DNA of 64,000 nt from Rhizobium sp. P40RR-XXII (GTDB lineage Bacteria > Pseudomonadota > Alphaproteobacteria > Rhizobiales > Rhizobiaceae), in contig NZ_JABAII010000011.1 in the NCBI RefSeq assembly GCF_012641405.1, forward strand, positions 1-64,000. The letters are read 5' to 3'. Shown here in pieces: positions 9,014-19,167 of this stretch; position 1 is the first letter of the stretch, and each line of letters begins with the position of its first letter. The notes under the pieces were generated by a model. It was not told the DNA's origin. It saw only the letters and a program-made list of their open reading frames with translations, and searched no databases. The position numbers and the translations under genes are program-made.

Positions 9014-11017
9014 TCAATCCGTTGCGATTCGCGGACGTCCGCTGGCCGTCGCGATGAACCGCGCCTCGATCAGTTTTCGACTGCCCTCGACCTCAGGCGC
9101 ATCCACCCGCTCATCCATCGCCAACACGAGATCCACCGCGCCGTTGAGCCTTGCCTGGGCCATCGCCGCCTCGGCGGCACGTGAGCGGGCACCGGCGAAA
9201 CTCCGGTCCTCGTCGGTGAAGCGCAGGCTTTCACCGGCGCCGTTCAGCATATAGATGCCGTCCTCCGGCATGGTGACGAAAACGGTAACGCTGGTGCGCA
9301 CCTGACCGACGACGGCGCCGACGGCATTGGCGACATCCGAATCGCCGGGAATGGCGCTCTCCGTCGCCAGCATTTCTGCGATGGCAGGATAGTAGACCGG
9401 GGCGGAAGCGCCGAGCCCGACAAGCGGGCGATCAAGCGAAATGGCGAAACGGGCGATCCCCGGCGCACGGCGAAGAGCGCGATCGATGGAGATGGATTTT
9501 GCCGGATTGAGATCGGCAACGCCATCCTCGGCAAGGCAGGCCGCAAGAATGACATCCGCGGACTGGCGCGTGAGCCGATCGATGATCTTCTGCGCGAGTT
9601 CCTCGACGGATGCGGCGATGGCGCGCCCGGAACCATCCTTAAGCCGCATCGCCAAAGCCAGACCGAGGCGCGCCGCCTCTGTATTCCACTGGCCCTGCCG
9701 GCCGAGCACATGCATGGCATCCGAAGGCGTCAGGCCGCTCAGATGCACGAGGCCGCGCGCCACCAGCCGATCCAACGTCGCCTTCTGCGAGGCCATCGTC
9801 AAAAGCTTGTCGAGCGCCACGGGAATGGCGCCGATCCGGTCGAACAGCGCCTGCTCGGGCGCCGTAAGACCGCTTGCCAGATGATCCGGTACGCCGGTGC
9901 GGAGCGCAAAGCGGCCGGCGTTGCGGGCCAGATGCGGCGCCCGTAGCTGTTGTTCCAGCATATCAAGCACTGCCTCGCCATGCATGTGGGCGGCGAGGCT
10001 CAGGGGCAGCAGCCGGCGCGGCCCAAGCTCGAAGGCGGCGACAAGGCCGCGATCATTGATCTTCACTTCGGAATCGCCGCCGAGGCCGTAGGTGCGCATG
10101 GCGACGGCCTCGACCATGGTTCGATAGCCTCCGACCACGGCGCCTTCGGCATCCAGTCGCGGCCGACCATTCTCCATGACGGCGACGTCGGTGGTGGTGC
10201 CGCCAATATCGGAAACGACGGCATCGTCGAGGCCGGTGAGATAGCGCGCGCCGACGAGACTTGCGGCCGGACCCGACAGAATCGTTTCGATCGGCCTGAG
10301 TTTGGCCTCGTCAGCCGAAATCAAAGCGCCATCACCACGCACCACCATCATCGGCGCGGAAATACCGCGCGTCGCCAGGAACCCTTCGCAGGCGCCGACG
10401 AGGCGATCGATCATTGACACCAATCTGGCGTTGAGCAGCGTTGTCAGGGCACGGCGTGGCCCACCGAGCTTCGAGGAAAGCTCATGGCTGCAGGTGACGG
10501 GCAGATGCGAGAGCTCGCGGATGCAATCGCGCGCCCTGATTTCATGAGCCGGATTCCGCACGGCAAAATAGCCGGCGACAGCGAAAGAGGAGACCGACTT
10601 CGCCAGTTCCGGCAACGCGTCGCGCAATGCCGTCAAATCGAGCGGACTTTCATTGCCGTGCACATTATGGCCGCCTGGAAGATAGAGCACGGGATCGGAC
10701 CCGAGCGCTTCCGCAAGACCGTCGCGCTTAAGATCGTCCGGCCCGAAACCGATCATGATCAGCCCGGCGCGGCCGCCCTGCCCTTCGACAAGCGCATTGG
10801 TGGCGAGTGTCGTCGACAGCGAGACGAGGCCGATCGCCGAGACGGGAATGTTGGCCTTGGCGATGACGGCATCGACGGCGCCGGCAATGCCGACGGCCAG
10901 ATCATGCCGCGTGGTCAGCGATTTGGCCTTGGCAACCACACCATCGGTTTCATGGAAGAGAACGGCATCGGTGTAGGTTCCACCCGTATCGATGCCGAGC
11001 AGGAAGTGAGATGTCAC
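9014..11017 (-). CDS. Hydantoinase/oxoprolinase (HyuA) family protein
   Basis: A 667-residue member of the HyuA/5-oxoprolinase A family, an actin-like ATPase fold. The N-terminus has the phosphate-binding LLGIDTGGTYTDAVLF motif. A second glycine-rich element, VVSDIGGTTTDVAVM, lies near residue 270. Family members hydrolyse cyclic amides (hydantoins, 5-oxoproline) or carboxylate ketones, mostly together with a HyuB-type subunit. No hyuB partner is found here, so substrate and activity are unknown. The start codon is GTG at 11017. The neighbour upstream on the same strand is a P450 gene 69 bp away, so co-transcription is possible. Confidence 0.85.
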   Translation of the reverse strand: MTSHFLLGIDTGGTYTDAVLFHETDGVVAKAKSLTTRHDLAVGIAGAVDAVIAKANIPVSAIGLVSLSTTLATNALVEGQGGRAGLIMIGFGPDDLKRDGLAEALGSDPVLYLPGGHNVHGNESPLDLTALRDALPELAKSVSSFAVAGYFAVRNPAHEIRARDCIRELSHLPVTCSHELSSKLGGPRRALTTLLNARLVSMIDRLVGACEGFLATRGISAPMMVVRGDGALISADEAKLRPIETILSGPAASLVGARYLTGLDDAVVSDIGGTTTDVAVMENGRPRLDAEGAVVGGYRTMVEAVAMRTYGLGGDSEVKINDRGLVAAFELGPRRLLPLSLAAHMHGEAVLDMLEQQLRAPHLARNAGRFALRTGVPDHLASGLTAPEQALFDRIGAIPVALDKLLTMASQKATLDRLVARGLVHLSGLTPSDAMHVLGRQGQWNTEAARLGLALAMRLKDGSGRAIAASVEELAQKIIDRLTRQSADVILAACLAEDGVADLNPAKSISIDRALRRAPGIARFAISLDRPLVGLGASAPVYYPAIAEMLATESAIPGDSDVANAVGAVVGQVRTSVTVFVTMPEDGIYMLNGAGESLRFTDEDRSFAGARSRAAEAAMAQARLNGAVDLVLAMDERVDAPEVEGSRKLIEARFIATASGRPRIATD

Positions 11018-11086
11018 GGATCAATTTATCCTTGGGATATGAAATCGAAGCGGCAAACGCGAAACCCTATCTCGCATTCGCAACTC

Positions 11087-12490
11087 TTATCGCCTTTTCA
11101 CCCGCATCGGCAATCCGCCGCGCGGCTGGGTCGTCAGCTTCTGCACCGGCCAGGGATCGGTTTCTTCCGTCAAGTCAAAACGGAAACGACGCATCATGAC
11201 GGCAAGGGCGATGACGGCTTCCTGCAGCGCGAAAGTCGCGCCGATACAGACGCGCGGACCGGCGCCGAAGGGGAGATACTGGAAGCGGTTGATCTTGGCC
11301 CGGTTCTCCGGAAGGAAGCGTTCCGGCATGAAAGCCCGCGGCTTTTCCCAATAGAGTTCGTGGCGATGCAGCGTCCAGGGCATGATCAGGACGGTGATCC
11401 CCTTTTCTATCGTCACACGCTCGCCCTTGGCGCTCGTCCATTCGTCATCGGCGATGGCGGCCCGGTTGATCGACGGCGCCGGCGGATAGAGGCGCATCGC
11501 TTCCTCGAAGGCGGCGCGGACATGCGGCATCAGGTCGAGCCAGGCGACCGGCTTCGCATCGGTTGCGAGCACCCGGTCGATTTCCTCTTCCATGGCCTCG
11601 CGAATATGCGGGCTATTGGCGACACAATAAAGCGTCCAGGCCAAAGCACGGGCGGTCGTCTCATGGCCGGCGCCGATGAAGGTGAGGATATTGTCCTCGA
11701 TCTCCTCCATGGTCAGCCCGTCCGGACCGGCCTTTTCCAGAAGCAGCGTCAGGAAATCGTCGGGTGCGCTGGCTCTGTCCCCGCGCATCTTTTCCAGGCG
11801 CTGGTCCATGGTGGTGCGGACGATGCCGCGGAACTTGTCAAGCACGCGCTGGCCGCCGATGCGGGTGATGCGCGGCACCCAGGCAGGGGCGCGCAAAAGA
11901 TCCATGGGATCGACCCGACCCATGCGGTGCAGCAGCTCATTGACCTCATCGGCGAAATGCTCGCCTTCGGTGACGATCTCGCCGGAAAACAAGGTCTCCG
12001 CCAGAATGGCGAAGGTCAGTTCGGTCATGTCGGTAGCGATATCGAACACCGCACCTTCGTCGCCGATCTCATCGTATTTATGCAGATATTCCAGGCTTTG
12101 GCTCAGCATCTGGCCGGCGAAGCCCTGCGCATGGCGCGGCGTGAATACCGGTGCCACAGCCTTGCGCGAACGCTTCCAGACCGGCCCTTCCGCCGTCAGG
12201 AGACCATCGCGCAGGATCGGCCGGAGCACGAGCTGGCGGATGTCGGCCATGCGGTAATTGGCGGCATTGTCGACCAGAACATGCTTGATGAGGCCGGGAT
12301 CATTGACGATCAGCGTCCGCTCGTTGAAGAACTTCGTCTTGATCCACGGTAGCGTATAGGACGGCTCACCCCAGAGTTCGAGCGGATTGCGCAGGATGGT
12401 TTTGATGATCGTCCATCGCGACGGCGGGACGGTGCGCGGGATCGGCGCCGGCGGGGAAAAGGCTTCCGGAATCATGTCCATGGGATCCAT
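11087..12490 (-). CDS. Cytochrome P450
   Basis: A 467-residue soluble class I-type P450. The I-helix oxygen-binding motif GAGHETT is at 273-279 and the K-helix ExxR is E330-R333. The PERF-type segment MPERFLPE is present. The heme loop FGAGPRVCIG contains the thiolate ligand Cys415. There is no N-terminal membrane anchor. Electrons would come from a ferredoxin and reductase encoded elsewhere, since none is adjacent. The substrate is unknown; the overall look resembles the bacterial P450s closer to CYP102/CYP4 than to P450cam, which is an impression only. It is followed by the HyuA-like gene, with which it may be co-transcribed. Confidence 0.92.
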   Translation of the reverse strand: MDPMDMIPEAFSPPAPIPRTVPPSRWTIIKTILRNPLELWGEPSYTLPWIKTKFFNERTLIVNDPGLIKHVLVDNAANYRMADIRQLVLRPILRDGLLTAEGPVWKRSRKAVAPVFTPRHAQGFAGQMLSQSLEYLHKYDEIGDEGAVFDIATDMTELTFAILAETLFSGEIVTEGEHFADEVNELLHRMGRVDPMDLLRAPAWVPRITRIGGQRVLDKFRGIVRTTMDQRLEKMRGDRASAPDDFLTLLLEKAGPDGLTMEEIEDNILTFIGAGHETTARALAWTLYCVANSPHIREAMEEEIDRVLATDAKPVAWLDLMPHVRAAFEEAMRLYPPAPSINRAAIADDEWTSAKGERVTIEKGITVLIMPWTLHRHELYWEKPRAFMPERFLPENRAKINRFQYLPFGAGPRVCIGATFALQEAVIALAVMMRRFRFDLTEETDPWPVQKLTTQPRGGLPMRVKRR

Positions 12491-12599
12491 TCTCCTCGAA
12501 GACCGGGCCGTCGCCTAATCATGCGGCCGAGCGGCCGCTCATCCCATATGGTGAACGCCGCCAGCAAAATCCAGACGATAAAACGTCGCGCAGGGGCGT

Positions 12600-13553
12600 T
12601 TAAAGGAGCGACTTCAGGTCGCTCAGCTTATCATTGATGAGCCAGCCATAGTAGTTCTCCTCGGGCCAGACGGGCTGCGAAGAGCTTCGGTTCTTGGCGG
12701 CAAGGGCGGCAGCGCGCTTGCGGGAATTGCCGAGATTGTAGAGCGTCGCGGTAATGCCCGGATTGCCTGAGATATCCATGCCCGCGATCGAGCGGTAGTC
12801 GTCGATCGACTTGCGGATCGATGCCGCAACGAAGGCCAGCGACAAGTCCGGATCCATGATCGCCTTGTAGACGCCGCCGGCATCCTTCTCGTCGAGCTTC
12901 GCAATACCCGAGGTACGACTGACCAGATCGGAAAGCTCGAGTGCCGTCAGTGGATTGACCTGACCGAGCCCGAAGGTTTGGCCGGCATAGAAAGGCTGAA
13001 AGAAAACCGCGCTGAAGCGATTGTCGGGATAGGACTTACCGCCCACCGTCTTGCCGCGGAAATCGTCTTCCCAGACATCCTCGCGGCAGGTCCAGAGAGT
13101 GTAGGAATCCTGTTTGCCCTTGCAGCTGTCGAATTGCGGCCGGGCGACGAAATCGTCGACGTTTTCGCCATTGTAGGCGAAACGGAAGCTCTGGCCGGCA
13201 TAGGAGGCAGCCTTGACATAGTAAGACTGCAGGCCGTCATAGGCATCGACATTATAGGTGTGCTCGCCGACGAGCGCGCCGATGATGTGGATCGGCTCGA
13301 TGCCGTAGGCGCGCGCAGTCGACTTGATCTTCGCCATCAGCTTGGTGTCGGTCGCCAGCAGTTCGCGGACCTTCTGGTATTTGCGTTCAAAGGTCGAATT
13401 CGTGCCGCGCGTGCGGCGCACGGAAGCGCCGGGAACCGGCGGCTGCTCGGCATTGCGGTTGCCCGGAGGCACCGCGGTCGCCGCGTCCGCATAGGCGGGC
13501 AACCAGGAGAGACTGGCGACCGCCAGAAGAAGGGTGATCAGTATGCGTCGCAA
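12600..13553 (-). CDS. DUF1402 secreted protein, possibly lysozyme-like
   Basis: A 317-residue protein with a Sec signal peptide (basic MRR, hydrophobic core to about residue 18, Ala-x-Ala cleavage near 22-25), so it is likely periplasmic. I recognise it as a DUF1402 family member of Rhizobiales, function unknown. Three features recall goose-type/SLT lysozyme folds: E97 in IIGALVGEHTYN, GLGQVNP at 195-201 followed by a helix, and a late helix with ITATLYNLGN. This suggests a peptidoglycan-cleaving or binding role, which is inference. It sits alone between the P450 gene and hslU. Confidence 0.75.
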   Translation of the reverse strand: MRRILITLLLAVASLSWLPAYADAATAVPPGNRNAEQPPVPGASVRRTRGTNSTFERKYQKVRELLATDTKLMAKIKSTARAYGIEPIHIIGALVGEHTYNVDAYDGLQSYYVKAASYAGQSFRFAYNGENVDDFVARPQFDSCKGKQDSYTLWTCREDVWEDDFRGKTVGGKSYPDNRFSAVFFQPFYAGQTFGLGQVNPLTALELSDLVSRTSGIAKLDEKDAGGVYKAIMDPDLSLAFVAASIRKSIDDYRSIAGMDISGNPGITATLYNLGNSRKRAAALAAKNRSSSQPVWPEENYYGWLINDKLSDLKSLL

Positions 13554-13640
13554 GATGGCTGTCCTGTCGAAGTTTCAACCAATGTTTCCGTGCGGCTGCC
13601 TGACGGATAATCTGGGCCGAATAAAGCCATCCGACACAAA

Positions 13641-13678
13641 GAAACGGGCCCCTAACTAAAAAGTTAACGGCCCGCTGT
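13641..13678 (-). terminator. Putative terminator after hslU
   Basis: A hairpin with outer stem CGGGCC/GGCCCG (13645-13650 with 13669-13674) and inner stem TAACT/AGTTA closes around an A/T loop. On the minus strand it is followed by TTTCTTTGTG. The T-run is imperfect. Confidence 0.6.
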
Positions 13679-13716
13679 CGAGTGTTTACTGTCTTAAATC
13701 GCTTTTGCCGGCTCGC

Positions 13717-15027
13717 TCACAGAATGAAGCGGGACAGGTCGGTGTTGCTGGCGAGGTCGCCGACATGCTCGCGAACATAGGCGGCATCGATGGTCACCGA
13801 TACGCCACCGCGGTCTGAAGCGTTGTAGGAAATATCGTCTAGCACCCGTTCCATGACGGTCTGCAGACGGCGGGCGCCGATATTCTCGACTGTAGAATTC
13901 AGATGCACCGCGACATCGGCGAGAGCGTCGATGGCATCGTCGGTGAAGTCGAGCTTCAGGTCCTCCGTTTCCATCAGCGCCCTGTACTGGCGGATGAGGC
14001 TGGCTTCCGGCTCGGTCAGGATGCGGCGGAAATCCTCCTTGGTCAGCGGCCGGAGCTCGACGCGGATCGGCAGGCGACCCTGCAGTTCCGGCAGGAGGTC
14101 CGACGGCTTCGACACGTGGAACGCGCCAGAGGCGATGAAGAGGATATGGTCTGTTTTGACCGGACCATACTTGGTCGAAACCGTCGTGCCTTCGACCAGC
14201 GGCAGGAGGTCGCGCTGCACGCCTTCGCGCGAAACGCCGGCACCCATGCCGCCGTCGCGAGCGGCGATCTTGTCGATCTCGTCGAGGAAGACGATGCCGT
14301 CATTCTCGGCGGACTGCACGGCTTCGCGCTGGATTGCTTCGTTATCGATCAGCTTGTCGGATTCGTCGCGCACCAGTTCCTTATAGGAATCCTTGACCGT
14401 CGTGCGCACTTTCTTCGTGCGGCCGCCCATGGCCTTGCCGAACATTTCGGACAGGTTGAGGACGCCGATATTGGCGCCGGGCATGCCGGGGATCTCGAAA
14501 CCGCCAGGCATGCCGGAACCGGTGTCGGCAACTTCGATGTCGATTTCCTTGTCGTCGAGCTGGCCGTCACGCAGCTTCTTGCGGAAGCTATCGCGCGTCG
14601 CCGGCGATGCGGTAGCACCGACCAGCGCATCGAGCACGCGTTCTTCGGCGCTCATATGCGCCTTTGCCTGCACCTCGGCGCGCTTCTTTTCGCGCACCAG
14701 GCCGATGCCGACCTCGACGAGATCACGGACGATCTGTTCGACATCACGGCCGACGTAGCCGACTTCGGTGAACTTGGTGGCTTCGACCTTGATGAAGGGA
14801 GCGCCGGCGAGCTTGGCAAGGCGGCGGGAGATTTCCGTCTTGCCGACGCCGGTTGGGCCGATCATCAGAATGTTCTTGGGCATGACTTCGTCGCGCAGCT
14901 CGGGCTCGAGCTGCTGCCGGCGCCAGCGATTGCGCAATGCGATCGCCACGGCGCGCTTGGCCTCATGCTGGCCGACAATGTAGCGATCGAGTTCGGAAAC
15001 GATCTCGCGGGGGGAAAAAGTGGTCAT
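13717..15027 (-). CDS. hslU: ATP-dependent protease ATPase subunit HslU (ClpY)
   Basis: A 436-residue AAA+ unfoldase, standard length for HslU. The Walker [10 protein letters not shown] is at 57-65 and Walker [12 protein letters not shown] has D249-E250. A methionine/glycine-rich intermediate (I) domain spans about 110-230. The C-terminus ends DLSRFIL; HslU C-terminal tails dock into HslV and activate it. Together with HslV it forms the proteasome-like HslUV protease that degrades misfolded and regulatory proteins after stress. hslV lies 44 bp upstream on the same strand, so the two are an operon transcribed hslV then hslU. A hairpin follows the stop. Confidence 0.97.
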   Translation of the reverse strand: MTTFSPREIVSELDRYIVGQHEAKRAVAIALRNRWRRQQLEPELRDEVMPKNILMIGPTGVGKTEISRRLAKLAGAPFIKVEATKFTEVGYVGRDVEQIVRDLVEVGIGLVREKKRAEVQAKAHMSAEERVLDALVGATASPATRDSFRKKLRDGQLDDKEIDIEVADTGSGMPGGFEIPGMPGANIGVLNLSEMFGKAMGGRTKKVRTTVKDSYKELVRDESDKLIDNEAIQREAVQSAENDGIVFLDEIDKIAARDGGMGAGVSREGVQRDLLPLVEGTTVSTKYGPVKTDHILFIASGAFHVSKPSDLLPELQGRLPIRVELRPLTKEDFRRILTEPEASLIRQYRALMETEDLKLDFTDDAIDALADVAVHLNSTVENIGARRLQTVMERVLDDISYNASDRGGVSVTIDAAYVREHVGDLASNTDLSRFIL

Positions 15028-15071
15028 TTCGTATGTTCCCTGTCAGGGCTAGAAACTATCAAGAGAGGAAA

Positions 15072-15599
15072 TTAGGCTTCGGCATCAAGCGTCTCGACGA
15101 CCACATTGTGGTTGGTGTAGACGCAGATGTCGGCAGCAATATCGAGGGCACGGCGGGCGACGTCTTCCGCTGATTTGTCACTATCCATCAGCGCGCGTGC
15201 GGCGGCGAGCGCAAAATTTCCGCCGGAGCCGATCGCCATGGCGCCATGTTCGGGCTCGAGCACATCGCCGTTGCCGGTGATGGCGAGCGTTATGTTCTTG
15301 TCGGCAACCAGCATCATGGCTTCGAGGTTGCGCAGATATTTGTCCGTGCGCCAATCCTTGGCGAGCTCAACGGCGGCTCGCATAAGCTGGCCGGGATATT
15401 GTTCGAGCTTCTTTTCCAGGCGCTCGAGCAGAGTGAAGGCATCGGCGGTTGCGCCGGCGAAACCGGCGATGACATCGCCCTTGCCGATGCGGCGAACCTT
15501 GCGCGCATTGCCCTTCATCACGGTCTGGCCAAGGCTCACCTGGCCATCACCAGCCATCACCACCTTGCCACCCTTGCGAATAGTCACGATTGTCGTCAT
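15072..15599 (-). CDS. hslV: ATP-dependent protease subunit HslV (ClpQ)
   Basis: A 175-residue peptidase subunit of the HslUV complex. It is an N-terminal threonine protease: after Met removal the chain begins [10 protein letters not shown], with Thr2 as nucleophile. The following GDGQVSLG and KGNARKVRR segments are signature family blocks, as is [14 protein letters not shown]. Twelve subunits form a double hexamer capped by HslU rings. It is the first gene of the hslVU operon and is divergent from hisB, with about 210 bp between them holding both promoters. No heat-shock promoter was identified with confidence. Confidence 0.97.
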   Translation of the reverse strand: MTTIVTIRKGGKVVMAGDGQVSLGQTVMKGNARKVRRIGKGDVIAGFAGATADAFTLLERLEKKLEQYPGQLMRAAVELAKDWRTDKYLRNLEAMMLVADKNITLAITGNGDVLEPEHGAMAIGSGGNFALAAARALMDSDKSAEDVARRALDIAADICVYTNHNVVVETLDAEA

Positions 15600-15813
15600 T
15601 TAACACCTGTTTGCCCCCGTTCCGGCGGGCTTTCTGCCGGGCCGCTTATCGGCCCCGTCAGCCACCTATGTAAGAGGGGTTTTTCCGATTGCAAATGGCG
15701 GCGGCGACCGAATGATGGCGGCAAGCCGGCTAAACACGCAGGCCCCACGCGTAACTTCTGGATATTTCCCGATACGCCTGATATGGAACGGCCGTATTCC
15801 GATGGAGCAGCCC

Positions 15814-16422
15814 ATGGCAGAGACCGCAGCGAGCCGCACGGCAAGCGTTTCCCGCAAGACCAACGAGACCTCGGTCTCCGTTTCCGTCAACATCGACGGC
15901 AGCGGCAAGTCGACGATTTCAACGGGTGTCGGCTTCTTCGACCATATGCTGGAACAACTGTCGCGACATTCGCTGATCGACATGGAAATCGACACCAAGG
16001 GCGACCTGCATGTCGACGACCATCATGCCGTCGAGGATACCGGCATCGCGATCGGCCAGGCGATTGCCAAGGCGCTGGGCGACCGGCGCGGCATCACCCG
16101 CTATGCTTCGATCGACCTTGCCATGGACGAGACAATGACGAAAGCCGCCGTCGATCTGTCCGGCCGGCCTTTTCTCGTGTGGAACGTTTCGTTCAGCGCG
16201 CCGAAGATCGGCACCTTCGACACCGAATTGGTGCGCGAATTCTTCCAGGCGCTCGCGCAGAATGCCGGCATCACCTTGCATATTCTCAACCATTATGGCG
16301 CCAACAATCACCATATAGCCGAGACATGCTTCAAGGCCGTTGCGCGCGCACTGCGCACCGCAACCGAGATCGATCCGCGGCAAGCAGGCCGAGTGCCCTC
16401 GACGAAAGGCACGCTCGCCTGA
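15814..16422 (+). CDS. hisB: Imidazoleglycerol-phosphate dehydratase
   Basis: A 202-residue monofunctional HisB, converting imidazoleglycerol phosphate to imidazoleacetol phosphate in histidine synthesis. The two metal-binding repeats are visible: [14 protein letters not shown] in the first half and [12 protein letters not shown] in the second, plus the GVGFFDHML block. The phosphatase domain seen in the enterobacterial bifunctional enzyme is absent, as expected for Rhizobiales. The start MAETAASRT gives the typical length; longer in-frame starts (from 15712) lie in the promoter region and look non-conserved. It is the first gene of a his cluster and is divergent from hslV. Confidence 0.96.
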   Translation: MAETAASRTASVSRKTNETSVSVSVNIDGSGKSTISTGVGFFDHMLEQLSRHSLIDMEIDTKGDLHVDDHHAVEDTGIAIGQAIAKALGDRRGITRYASIDLAMDETMTKAAVDLSGRPFLVWNVSFSAPKIGTFDTELVREFFQALAQNAGITLHILNHYGANNHHIAETCFKAVARALRTATEIDPRQAGRVPSTKGTLA

Positions 16423-16447
16423 GCCCCGTCATGGGGAAAGTGAAGAG

Positions 16448-16945
16448 ATGGCAAGCTATTTAATTTTGACTCCGCCAGGAGCGCCGAGCCGATCTGAAGT
16501 ATCGGATCGGTATCGCGACGAAACGCGGTTCATCCGCGACGGCTTTTCGTGGACGGTGTTCCTGTTTCCGACGCTCTGGATGCTCTTCCATCGACTTTGG
16601 CTGCATGCGATTGCCGCGTTTCTGCTGCAGGGCATTGCGCTGGAGCTGATGCGCCAGCCGGGCTTCTTTGCCGCCGGCGCGGCACTTCTGCTCGGTTTGC
16701 ATATTCTCGCTGCCCTCGAAGGTCCGCATGCACTGAGCGACCGCCTTGTCGGCCGCGGCTGGAAGCTAAGCAATCTCGTCTCCGCGCACGATCTGGCAAC
16801 CGCAGAGGAAATCCATTTTTCCCAGCTAGAGCAGGAAGCAGGCCAGGATATCCATCCGAAAAACTGGGATATTCCGGCTACCAACACCAATAGCAGCCGC
16901 CCGGGCCCGAGCTTCGGCCTTCCCGGCTACGACGGAGGACGCTGA
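16448..16945 (+). CDS. DUF2628 membrane protein inside the his operon
   Basis: A 165-residue small membrane protein of the DUF2628 family, function unknown. After a short N-terminus ([11 protein letters not shown]) there is a charged stretch, then about three hydrophobic segments between residues 35 and 95. A polar C-terminal tail rich in Asn, Ser, Pro and Gly follows. It has AAGAGAT just upstream of the ATG. It lies 25 bp after hisB and 2 bp before hisH, so it is almost certainly co-transcribed with histidine genes. Nothing in its sequence suggests a role in histidine synthesis. Confidence 0.8.
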   Translation: MASYLILTPPGAPSRSEVSDRYRDETRFIRDGFSWTVFLFPTLWMLFHRLWLHAIAAFLLQGIALELMRQPGFFAAGAALLLGLHILAALEGPHALSDRLVGRGWKLSNLVSAHDLATAEEIHFSQLEQEAGQDIHPKNWDIPATNTNSSRPGPSFGLPGYDGGR

Positions 16946-16947
16946 TC

Positions 16948-17598
16948 ATGCGCGTCGCGATTATCGACTATGGTTCCGGCAATCTGCGCTCGGCCACCAA
17001 GGCTTTCGAACGGGCCGCCCGCGAGGCAGGCATCGACGCAGAGATCGACCTGACCGATGACGCCGAGCGCGTCGCCACCGCCGACCGCATCGTGCTTCCA
17101 GGCGTCGGCGCCTATGCCGATTGCCGTCGGGGCCTCGATGCCGTGCCCGGCATGGCGGAAGCCGTCGTCGACGTCGTGGAACACAAGGCGCGTCCCTTCC
17201 TTGGCATCTGCGTCGGCATGCAGCTGCTGTCGTCGCGCGGGCTGGAAAAGACGATCACGAAAGGCTTCGGCTGGATCAAGGGTGACGTCAAGGAAATGAC
17301 GCCGAGCGATCCTAACCTGAAAATCCCGCAGATCGGCTGGAACACGCTGGATATCCGCCACCCGCACGCACTCTTCGATGGGATCGAGACCGGGCCTGAC
17401 GGCCTGCACGCCTATTTCGTCCATTCCTACCATCTGGCCGCCGACCTTGGGGACGATGTGATCGCGACGACGAACTATGGCGGGCCGATGACCGCCTTCG
17501 TCGGGCGCGACAACATCGCCGGCGCGCAATTCCATCCGGAAAAGAGCCAGAAGCTCGGCCTCGCCCTGATTGCCAATTTCCTGCGCTGGAAGCCGTAA
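16948..17598 (+). CDS. hisH: Imidazole glycerol phosphate synthase, glutaminase subunit HisH
   Basis: A 216-residue class I glutamine amidotransferase. It hydrolyses glutamine and passes ammonia to HisF, which makes imidazoleglycerol phosphate and AICAR. The catalytic triad is visible: Cys88 in [10 protein letters not shown], and His196 and Glu198 in AQFHPEKS. The N-terminal DYGSGNLRS block and the PGVGAY oxyanion segment (51-56) are typical. It begins 2 bp after the DUF2628 gene and is followed by hisA after 27 bp. The partner hisF is two genes downstream, in the usual alphaproteobacterial order hisB-x-hisH-hisA-hisF-hisE. Confidence 0.97.
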   Translation: MRVAIIDYGSGNLRSATKAFERAAREAGIDAEIDLTDDAERVATADRIVLPGVGAYADCRRGLDAVPGMAEAVVDVVEHKARPFLGICVGMQLLSSRGLEKTITKGFGWIKGDVKEMTPSDPNLKIPQIGWNTLDIRHPHALFDGIETGPDGLHAYFVHSYHLAADLGDDVIATTNYGGPMTAFVGRDNIAGAQFHPEKSQKLGLALIANFLRWKP

Positions 17599-17625
17599 GG
17601 CTCGCGCGAAAGAAACGGAAACAAC

Positions 17626-18369
17626 ATGATTCTCTTTCCCGCTATCGACCTCAAGGACGGGCAATGCGTGCGCCTGAAGCTCGGTGACATGGAGCAGGCG
17701 ACCGTCTACAATCCCGATCCAGGCGCCCAGGCGAAAGCCTTTGAAGACCAGGGCTTCGAATGGCTGCATGTCGTCGATCTCAACGGCGCTTTCGCCGGCG
17801 AGACAGTGAACGGCGCTGCCGTCGACGCCATTCTCAAGGCGACGAAAAATCCGGTGCAGCTCGGCGGCGGCATCCGCACGCTCGACCATATCGAAAACTG
17901 GCTGTCGCGCGGGCTTGCCCGCGTCATCCTCGGCACGGTGGCCGTGCGCGATCCGGCGCTTGTCGTCGAGGCCTGCAGACGGTTTCCGGGTCACATCGCC
18001 GTCGGCATCGACGCCAAGGGCGGTAAAGTGGCGGTCGAGGGCTGGGCCGAGGCGTCCGAACTCGGCGTCATCGAACTGGCGAAGAAATTCGAGGGCGCCG
18101 GCGTTGCCGCCATCATCTATACCGATATCGACCGTGACGGCATTCTGACCGGGATCAACTGGCCCTCGACGCTCGAACTGGCCAATGCCGTTTCCATCCC
18201 CGTCATCGCGTCTGGCGGCCTCGCCTCGCTCGACGATATCCGCCGCATGATCCAGCCGGACGCCCGCAAACTGGAGGGTGCGATTTCCGGCCGCGCGCTC
18301 TATGATGGTCGGATCGATCCGAAAGAGGCACTGGCCCTGATCAAGCAGGCCAAGGAGGCAGCGCAATGA
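17626..18369 (+). CDS. hisA: Phosphoribosylformimino-5-aminoimidazole carboxamide ribotide isomerase
   Basis: A 247-residue (beta/alpha)8 barrel of standard HisA length. It performs the Amadori rearrangement of ProFAR to PRFAR in histidine synthesis. The N-terminal [17 protein letters not shown] carries the catalytic Asp8. The phosphate-binding GGGIRT block sits in the first half, and the second catalytic Asp lies in YTDIDRDG. The tail ends KEAAQ. Its stop overlaps the hisF start (ATGA), indicating translational coupling. Confidence 0.97.
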   Translation: MILFPAIDLKDGQCVRLKLGDMEQATVYNPDPGAQAKAFEDQGFEWLHVVDLNGAFAGETVNGAAVDAILKATKNPVQLGGGIRTLDHIENWLSRGLARVILGTVAVRDPALVVEACRRFPGHIAVGIDAKGGKVAVEGWAEASELGVIELAKKFEGAGVAAIIYTDIDRDGILTGINWPSTLELANAVSIPVIASGGLASLDDIRRMIQPDARKLEGAISGRALYDGRIDPKEALALIKQAKEAAQ

Positions 18370-19154
18370 CCCTGAAAGCCCGTGTCATCCCCTGCCTCGA
18401 CGTCAAGGACGGCCGCGTCGTCAAAGGCGTCAACTTTCTCAATCTCGTCGATGCCGGCGATCCGGTCGAGGCTGCCAAGGCCTATGACGCCGCCGGGGCC
18501 GACGAGCTCTGCTTCCTCGACATCACCGCCTCCTCAGACAATCGAGACACGATCTTCGACGTGGTGGCCCGCACGGCGGAACAATGCTTCATGCCCGTCA
18601 CAGTCGGTGGCGGCGTGCGCACGATCGCCGACATCCGCAAGCTGCTGCTCTGCGGCGCCGACAAGGTTTCGATCAATTCGGCGGCGGTCAACAATCCGGA
18701 TTTCGTCGCCGAGGCGGCCGACAAATTCGGCAACCAGTGCATCGTCGTTTCCATTGACGCCAAGCGGCGACGCACCGAGGCGCTCGGCGGCGACAATTTG
18801 AGCGCCTGGGAGATCTATACCCATGGCGGCCGCAACGCGACCGGCATCGATGCCGTCGATTTTGCCCGCAAGATGGTCGAGCGCGGCGCCGGCGAGCTGC
18901 TTGTCACCTCCATGGACCGCGACGGTACCAAGGTCGGCTACGATCTGGAGCTGACGCGGGCGATTGCCGATGCCGTGCGTGTCCCCGTCATTGCGTCCGG
19001 CGGCGTCGGTGATCTCGACGATCTCGTTGCCGGCGTCAAGGAAGGTCATGCGACGGCGGTTCTTGCCGCTTCGATCTTCCACTTCGGCACCTATTCGGTG
19101 GGCGAGGCAAAGCGCTACATGGCCGAGCGCGGCATTCCCATGCGGCTGGATTAG
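18366..19154 (+). CDS. hisF: Imidazole glycerol phosphate synthase, cyclase subunit HisF
   Basis: A 262-residue (beta/alpha)8 barrel, close to the usual 253-258. It combines PRFAR with ammonia from HisH to yield imidazoleglycerol phosphate and AICAR. The N-terminal [16 protein letters not shown] block contains the catalytic Asp12. The second Asp lies in VVSIDAKRR, and phosphate loops are GGGVRT and ASGGVG. The ATG overlaps the hisA stop by 4 bp. hisE follows after 13 bp. Confidence 0.97.
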   Translation: MTLKARVIPCLDVKDGRVVKGVNFLNLVDAGDPVEAAKAYDAAGADELCFLDITASSDNRDTIFDVVARTAEQCFMPVTVGGGVRTIADIRKLLLCGADKVSINSAAVNNPDFVAEAADKFGNQCIVVSIDAKRRRTEALGGDNLSAWEIYTHGGRNATGIDAVDFARKMVERGAGELLVTSMDRDGTKVGYDLELTRAIADAVRVPVIASGGVGDLDDLVAGVKEGHATAVLAASIFHFGTYSVGEAKRYMAERGIPMRLD

Positions 19155-19167
19155 GAGACAGCGACCA

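Noticed and set aside
10484-12352. 622-codon plus-strand frame opposite HyuA/P450
   Set aside because: It overlaps two well-supported genes on the other strand and crosses their junction without any motif.
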